From a virus, in IMG/VR virus record IMGVR_UViG_3300042691_031426, positions 1-58,893 of that record: a stretch of DNA of 58,893 nt; one strand, 5' to 3'. This document shows, piece by piece, positions 55,749 to 58,893 of this stretch (its first letter is position 1; every line of letters starts with the position of its first letter). A program made the translations under genes and the position numbers. The notes beneath the pieces were generated by a model that saw only the letters and a list, made by a program, of their open reading frames with translations, had not been told where the DNA came from and searched no databases.

Positions 55749-56068
55749 CACTCATCCCTGGACACAAGGACACGGATGAGTGATGTGACGATTGGCGCCA
55801 CCACGTTCAACAGGATCGGCAGGGCGATCCCAAGGCTCTGGATCTTGGCAAGATCCTCCTGGGCCTCGGCCTCCGTGATTTCCTGGGCCTGGGCCTGGAA
55901 TAACGGGAAGGTTTCGATGATTGGCAGCAGGGCCTTGGCCACCTGGTAAACGATCTCCAGCTTCTCCGACAGGCCGGCGTCGCTCCAGCGGGCGACGATG
56001 GTGCTGATCTCTCGGAGGACGCTGACGTTCTGCAGGAGCCACCGTACGACGACAAACTTATCTAGCAT
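55748..56068 (-). CDS. Holin-like membrane protein, 106 aa
   Basis: The start at 56068 lies behind GGAGGAAG. An N-terminal helix (MLDKFVVVRWLLQNVSVLRE) and an amphipathic middle precede a hydrophobic C-terminal span (GIALPILLNVVAPIVTSLIR). A holin would need such a membrane helix. Its TGA overlaps the protease start, so the two are translated together. Confidence 0.6.
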   Translation of the reverse strand: MLDKFVVVRWLLQNVSVLREISTIVARWSDAGLSEKLEIVYQVAKALLPIIETFPLFQAQAQEITEAEAQEDLAKIQSLGIALPILLNVVAPIVTSLIRVLVSRDE

Positions 56069-56357
56069 TCTTCCTCCGTTCGCAGGCGATTGCGACAATG
56101 GCGTGACCCGCAATGTCCATGAGGGTCTTCTGTCTAGTAATTGTCTCCAGAGGCCCCCTTAGCCGACGAGATTTCTCACCGATGCGGGCCGCCTGGTAAA
56201 GCCACGGTTCGATGCCTTCCCGCTCCACGCCAAGGGCGTTCTCCAGGGGGTCTTCGCCGCACCCGTAGTAGTTCCGCTTCCTGGTAAGCAGCAGGTACAG
56301 CTCGTCGCACAGGTCCCGGTACGGGTCACCAATGGACGTCTCGGCTGGCTCCGACAA
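56058..56357 (-). CDS. DUF1599 (nucleotide modification associated) protein
   Basis: The conserved part contains DPYRDLCDELYLLLTRKRNY, GEDPLENALGVEREGIEPWL, then AARIGEKSRRLRGP and LMDIAGHAIVAIACERR. This matches DUF1599, thought to act in nucleotide modification or hydrolysis. The start is unsure: I place it at a TTG (56357), and sequence further up overlaps the next gene in another frame and is proline-rich. It may shape the dNTP pool or DNA modification. It overlaps the holin-like gene by 11 bases. Confidence 0.65.
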   Translation of the reverse strand: MSEPAETSIGDPYRDLCDELYLLLTRKRNYYGCGEDPLENALGVEREGIEPWLYQAARIGEKSRRLRGPLETITRQKTLMDIAGHAIVAIACERRKNAR

Positions 56358-56664
56358 TTCGCCCGTACTCTGCCCAGAAGGAGGCTGTGTGGGGGTCCTC
56401 GTCGTCGGTACACAGGTAGGCGGTTCTAGCGTGTGCCCATTCTTCACAAAGCGTGTCAATGAAGCAGTCGGCGGTACATGTGTTGGCAATGCAGATGACC
56501 CCACGGTTTTCCTCCTCGTTAAACTCAAAGTACCCCAGCATGTCCGGCATCTTCGCCGGGTGTTTCAGGTAGCACCTCAGCGGGAACGGCACCGGGAACT
56601 TGGCCTGGGCCCACCTCCGGAAACGCTTGAGAAGCAGCCTCCGCCAGTCTGAGTGCGAACTCAT
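56326..56664 (-). CDS. Degenerate metallopeptidase-like protein, 112 aa
   Basis: After a basic N-terminus (RRLLLKRFRRWAQAKFPV) there is PDMLGYFEFNEEENRGVICI and FIDTLCEEWAHARTAYLCTD, followed by ASFWAEYGRIVGAS. Phage proteins with a DTLxHEWAHA motif resemble zincin metallopeptidases; here the first His is Glu (EEWAH), so the activity is probably lost or altered. It overlaps the upstream and downstream genes in other frames. Confidence 0.6.
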   Translation of the reverse strand: MSSHSDWRRLLLKRFRRWAQAKFPVPFPLRCYLKHPAKMPDMLGYFEFNEEENRGVICIANTCTADCFIDTLCEEWAHARTAYLCTDDEDPHTASFWAEYGRIVGASRDVHW

Positions 56665-56959
56665 AAACCCGCTCCAGCGGTAGGGTCACAAGCCATGGCG
56701 CCCGGCTCTTGCGGTGCAGAACCACCGGCACCTTGCCTGAGGCATCCTCAATGGCCTGCTTCACCCACGCCCTGACGGCCTCCTTCTCAACGAACTTCAC
56801 TTCCCAGTGGATTCCAGGGATGTCTACCTGGATGTCGGCCGACGACGGCCCCCCTTGGTATTGCACTCCGCGGCGGGAGCGCACTCCGAAAGCGACCGAC
56901 ACCGCTTTTGCGGCCTCACGCTCGCCCCTCTTGCCCTTGTTTCTCTGGGATCGGCTCAT
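56525..56959 (-). CDS. Hjc-like Holliday junction resolvase / PD-(D/E)XK nuclease
   Basis: The start at 56959 overlaps the previous stop (ATGA). It starts SRSQRNKGKRGEREAAKAVS and has GGPSSADIQVDIPGIHWEVK, where E (REREAA), D (SADI) and E-x-K (WEVK) fit the active site of Hjc-type resolvases. Helix VRAWVKQAIEDASGKVPVVL follows. The last 45 or so residues overlap another gene and are probably a stop-free extension. It likely resolves branched DNA before packaging. Confidence 0.7.
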   Translation of the reverse strand: MSRSQRNKGKRGEREAAKAVSVAFGVRSRRGVQYQGGPSSADIQVDIPGIHWEVKFVEKEAVRAWVKQAIEDASGKVPVVLHRKSRAPWLVTLPLERVYEFALRLAEAASQAFPEVGPGQVPGAVPAEVLPETPGEDAGHAGVL

Positions 56960-57219
56960 ACCAGCTTCACAAACAGAGGGCCGTTGGGGCCTACGTAAGC
57001 ACCCAGGGTATTGAAGCTCAGGTACTCGTCGGCCTCCTCGTCTGTCATGCCGTCGTCCATGAGGATCTGACGGCACTTGTCCATGTCATACACAGCAACC
57101 ACCGGGTGGTGATGGTTCTGTGTGTAGCCGATGTATGCCTCGGCCAGGCCGTCAGCCAGAAGGGCTTCCGGGTTTTCATTCGACAACTCATCCATGAGAT
57201 CGTTCCTGATGGCAATCAT
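56956..57219 (-). CDS. Conserved small phage protein, 87 aa
   Basis: It contains LMDELSNENPEALLADGLAE, AYIGYTQNHHHPVVAVYDMD, KCRQILMDDGMTDEEADEYL and FNTLGAYVGPNGPLFV. The DGMTxEEAxEYLxFNTLGAYVGxxxPxFV pattern is a known small phage family without assigned function. It overlaps both neighbours by 4 bases. Confidence 0.75.
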   Translation of the reverse strand: MIAIRNDLMDELSNENPEALLADGLAEAYIGYTQNHHHPVVAVYDMDKCRQILMDDGMTDEEADEYLSFNTLGAYVGPNGPLFVKLV

Positions 57220-57617
57220 GGCTTCCTGCTCCAGCTCAGGTTCGCCTCGCGTTCGTTGATGTAAAACGCGTCAGGCTCTTGTGGCTCGTAACCCAGGTGC
57301 TTCTTCATCCGTAAAGAAGCCAGGTACGCCGGGTCATAGTTATCCGGATCAGACTGCTGCTTGGCCCAAAGAACTGCACTTTTGTTCAGGTCCGGAATAC
57401 TACCAGCGACGCCGCCTGAATGCAAAACGCGGTGGCAGCGGTCGCAGAGCCGGAGGTAATTTCGATAGTCATGCTTTCGTCCTGCGCCGCCCTGAAGGTG
57501 ATGGACCTCCAGCCTCCTGCGGCCATCGCTCTCCGGCCACCAGCACACCGCACAGCATCGGTGCAGCTGCACCCACTCGCCGCACTCGCGTCGCTCCTTG
57601 GCTGTCATCCGTGCCAT
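57216..57617 (-). CDS. HNH endonuclease, 133 aa
   Basis: A classical zinc-containing HNH site: CAVCWWPESDGRRRLEVHHL, then GGAGRKHDYRNYLRLCDRCH and RVLH, with the two CxxC pairs and the H-N-H residues in order. The N-terminus is basic (RMTAKERRECGEWVQLHRC). It may nick DNA during packaging or recombination, or act as a selfish element. It faces a non-coding stretch of 300 bases upstream. Confidence 0.85.
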   Translation of the reverse strand: MARMTAKERRECGEWVQLHRCCAVCWWPESDGRRRLEVHHLQGGAGRKHDYRNYLRLCDRCHRVLHSGGVAGSIPDLNKSAVLWAKQQSDPDNYDPAYLASLRMKKHLGYEPQEPDAFYINEREANLSWSRKP

Positions 57618-57917
57618 TTTCGCTCTCTCCCTACACCCCTTCCCTGCTGAAGAGGCTGGGATGCCCTTCAGGTGAGCCAGGTGGCTACCCGCACCAGCCT
57701 TATCGTTAGGCCTTCAGCTATCGACCAGGACGTAGGGGGTTCGCAGGATCAAGTACCTGCCCGTTGCCTGGGGTTTCGCGCTGGTGCGAGTTGACTTGCG
57801 AGGACTAGCCTCTCCTGCATAGGCAGGCGTTTGTTTAGGCTCGCGCTTTTGGTTAACGGCCGGCGGGTGCTGCGAGAAAATGAACCGCCTCAGACACTCC
57901 TGTATCAGCGGCCAGAG
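57618..57917. other. Non-coding stretch with many hairpins (about 300 bases)
   Basis: No gene is seen. Several short helices can be drawn: CTGAAG/CTTCAG near 57650-57670, GCAGG/CCTGC around 57743-57760, and CCTGC/GCAGG near 57815-57828 enclosed by AGCCT/AGGCT. One stem-loop looks like a tRNA arm but has the wrong loop size. It may be a structured leader RNA, an origin or an attachment site. Confidence 0.4.
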
Positions 57918-58133
57918 TTATGGCAACTGCTTTTCCAGTTCGTTGAGTCTGGCCCGCAAACTACCGCATTGGGCCTTCTGCTCGGCCAGTGCGTCCTCCA
58001 GGTCGCGAACGCGGAACTGAGCTTCGCCCAGGGCACCAGCGGCTATCTTGAGCAGGCTCCGCGGGTCATGGTCCGTGGCGAACGGATCGTTGTAGCACTT
58101 GAGCAGCAGTGTTATTAGCGACTCTGTCGTCAT
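57918..58133 (-). CDS. Small coiled-coil protein, 71 aa
   Basis: It begins MTTESLITLLLKCYNDPFAT and then has a coiled-coil-like helix (GEAQFRVRDLEDALAEQKAQ, SLRARLNELEKQL). The ATG overlaps the previous TGA. No function is known. Confidence 0.65.
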   Translation of the reverse strand: MTTESLITLLLKCYNDPFATDHDPRSLLKIAAGALGEAQFRVRDLEDALAEQKAQCGSLRARLNELEKQLP

Positions 58134-58351
58134 ATGCACCTCTCCACGGGCACCTTAGGGTGCGGAATGTCATACATCTCGTTGCCCATGACGCGCACCT
58201 CGGCGGCGTCAACATGCACCACCTGGCCGTCAGCAAAATGTTGCACCACCCACACGCTGTTAAGGTGCGGGCCGTAGTCAATCACAAGCAGCGCAAAACC
58301 CTCGCCAAGTGGCGTGGCAACCCAGATCGGAGGGTTCAGCTGCAGGATCAC
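58130..58351 (-). CDS. Conserved phage protein (LNPPIWVxTPLG type), 73 aa
   Basis: The sequence ILQLNPPIWVATPLGEGFAL, LVIDYGPHLNSVWVVQHFAD, and VDAAEVRVMGNEMYDIPHP is that of a small, well-conserved phage family of unknown function (LNPPIWVxTPLGxGxAxxLIDYGPxxNxxWVV). GTG start, overlapping the previous stop as GTGA. A small barrel is likely. Confidence 0.8.
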   Translation of the reverse strand: MILQLNPPIWVATPLGEGFALLVIDYGPHLNSVWVVQHFADGQVVHVDAAEVRVMGNEMYDIPHPKVPVERCI

Positions 58352-58665
58352 TTGACGCCCCGCATGGCGTTGATCTCACGGCATGCAGCCGCGGCGGAGT
58401 GGGCATAGCAATCGATCACGGTATGCAGGCGCTCAATCTCCGCGGCAGCGTCCCGCAGCAGATCGGAGCGATCAATCGCTCTGGCCTGCGTTACGCTTTC
58501 ACGCAGCCTCCGTGGCAGCACGCTGCGCCCATTGGACTTCAGCAGGCGAGACTCCTGCCTCAGAGATTCAATGGCCAGCGCCGCTTCGTCCAGCAGGTCG
58601 CTAACCGGGACCGCGCTTGGCGAATGTACCCACCTACGCAGACGCTCAACGATGTCCCCAGTCAT
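58348..58665 (-). CDS. Helical hypothetical protein (DIVERLR type), 105 aa
   Basis: It begins MTGDIVERLRRWVHSPSAVP, then DLLDEAALAIESLRQESRLL, and ends with DAAAEIERLHTVIDCYAHSA. The DIVERLR plus DAAxEIERL pattern is typical of many small phage proteins. It is the first gene of its group and has a weak AGGT ribosome site. The product at 73-288 may be a distant relative. Confidence 0.7.
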   Translation of the reverse strand: MTGDIVERLRRWVHSPSAVPVSDLLDEAALAIESLRQESRLLKSNGRSVLPRRLRESVTQARAIDRSDLLRDAAAEIERLHTVIDCYAHSAAAACREINAMRGVK

Positions 58666-58831
58666 ATGTGAACCTGTCGCCTTTCCGTCGTTTTTGGCAT
58701 ACGTTCTGGGGTCATGTCGCTTGCGGCGACATTCGTACTATGCAGCACTCGCCAGCGTCTGGCGGCCGTGCGAGTCGGATTCTGGCTGGCGGCGGGATGC
58801 TATCAGGAACCGCATATTCACTGGTTCTGCG
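58666..58831. other. Short intergenic region with inverted repeats
   Basis: No gene is seen in 166 bases. GTCGC-TTGCG-GCGAC (around 58714-58728) and GAACC...GGTTC (around 58806-58826) are inverted repeats that could be operator sites for the minus-strand genes downstream. No strong promoter was recognised. Confidence 0.4.
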
Positions 58832-58893
58832 TTACCCAATCCCGAGTGTTTTGAATGCGATCTTCCGCAGGTCGTCAATGTGCCGCTCGGCCG
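58832..58893 (-). CDS. Small hypothetical protein, C-terminal part (continues from base 1 if circular)
   Basis: This is the second part of the junction gene: from base 58893 the frame reads ERHIDDLRKIAFKTLGIG and ends with TAA at 58832. It has no start within this part, and its N-terminal part with ribosome site lies at bases 1-40. The join is exact at the codon level (one base of a codon on one side, two on the other). Confidence 0.6.
   Translation of the reverse strand, partial: AERHIDDLRKIAFKTLGIG

Noticed and set aside
57735-57775. Possible tRNA-like arm (GCAGG/CCTGC)
   Set aside because: The loop has 8 bases, no matching acceptor, D and T arms could be placed, and no CCA-type end is present.

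Overview
The window looks like the complete circular map of a tailed double-stranded DNA phage. The two ends join in frame: a small minus-strand gene starts at base 40 behind a good ribosome site, runs off base 1 and continues into base 58893, ending at 58832. The set of virion genes (portal of about 660 residues, large terminase, scaffold, major capsid protein, neck-like adaptor, repeat-rich hub, ejection-type proteins) with no recognisable tail sheath, tube or tape measure suggests a podovirus-like virion. The DNA is G+C-rich. The host is not shown; several small zinc-binding and conserved proteins remind me of phages of uncultured, possibly planctomycete-like bacteria, but this is a weak inference. 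No tRNA, rRNA, CRISPR array or insertion sequence was found.

Layout. (1) About 0-5.66 kb, minus strand: small genes, a nuclease-like protein, a helix-turn-helix protein, an SF2 helicase, SSB, an ERF annealing protein and a PD-(D/E)XK exonuclease, that is, a recombination module. (2) 5.66-6.48 kb, plus strand: a tyrosine recombinase set alone between minus-strand genes. (3) 6.47-39.25 kb, minus strand: the virion block. Reading with transcription (high to low numbers) it runs through a DUF7178-like protein, a 16-residue ORF, a DUF6321-like protein, a cysteine-rich protein, a zinc protein, a truncated relative of the large internal protein, scaffold, capsid, a disordered protein, a glycosyltransferase-methyltransferase fusion, a zinc-ribbon protein, terminase, portal, a tropism-determinant-like protein, a LamG fibre, neck adaptor, repeat hub, a collagen-like protein and ejection-type proteins ending with a 1190-residue protein. 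(4) 39.25-42.27 kb: a control region with an HNH nuclease, a GC-rich structured gap of about 770 bases, a sigma-like protein with its own promoter, two small genes, and a divergent intergenic region with inverted and direct repeats. (5) 42.27-52.44 kb, plus strand: about thirty small genes, many overlapping by 1-4 bases, including DUF6878, DUF6915, a clamp-like protein, DUF932, several zinc-knuckle proteins and, last, a serine recombinase. (6) 51.97-58.89 kb, minus strand: a sigma-like factor, membrane proteins, a papain-like peptidase, a subtilisin-like peptidase, a holin-like protein, a DUF1599-type protein, a Hjc-like nuclease, an HNH nuclease and small genes that run across the circle junction into region 1.

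How it may work together (inference). The plus-strand block looks early and host-directed. The minus-strand blocks hold recombination, lysis and virion genes. Recombination is well equipped (exonuclease, ERF, SSB, helicase, Hjc-like nuclease), but I see no DNA polymerase, primase or initiator, so replication probably borrows host enzymes. I see no lysozyme, amidase or other peptidoglycan hydrolase; two proteases sit among membrane proteins where a lysis cassette would be expected. Two recombinases of different classes and three sigma-like or HTH proteins point to a temperate or regulated life cycle, though no clear repressor or attachment site was found.
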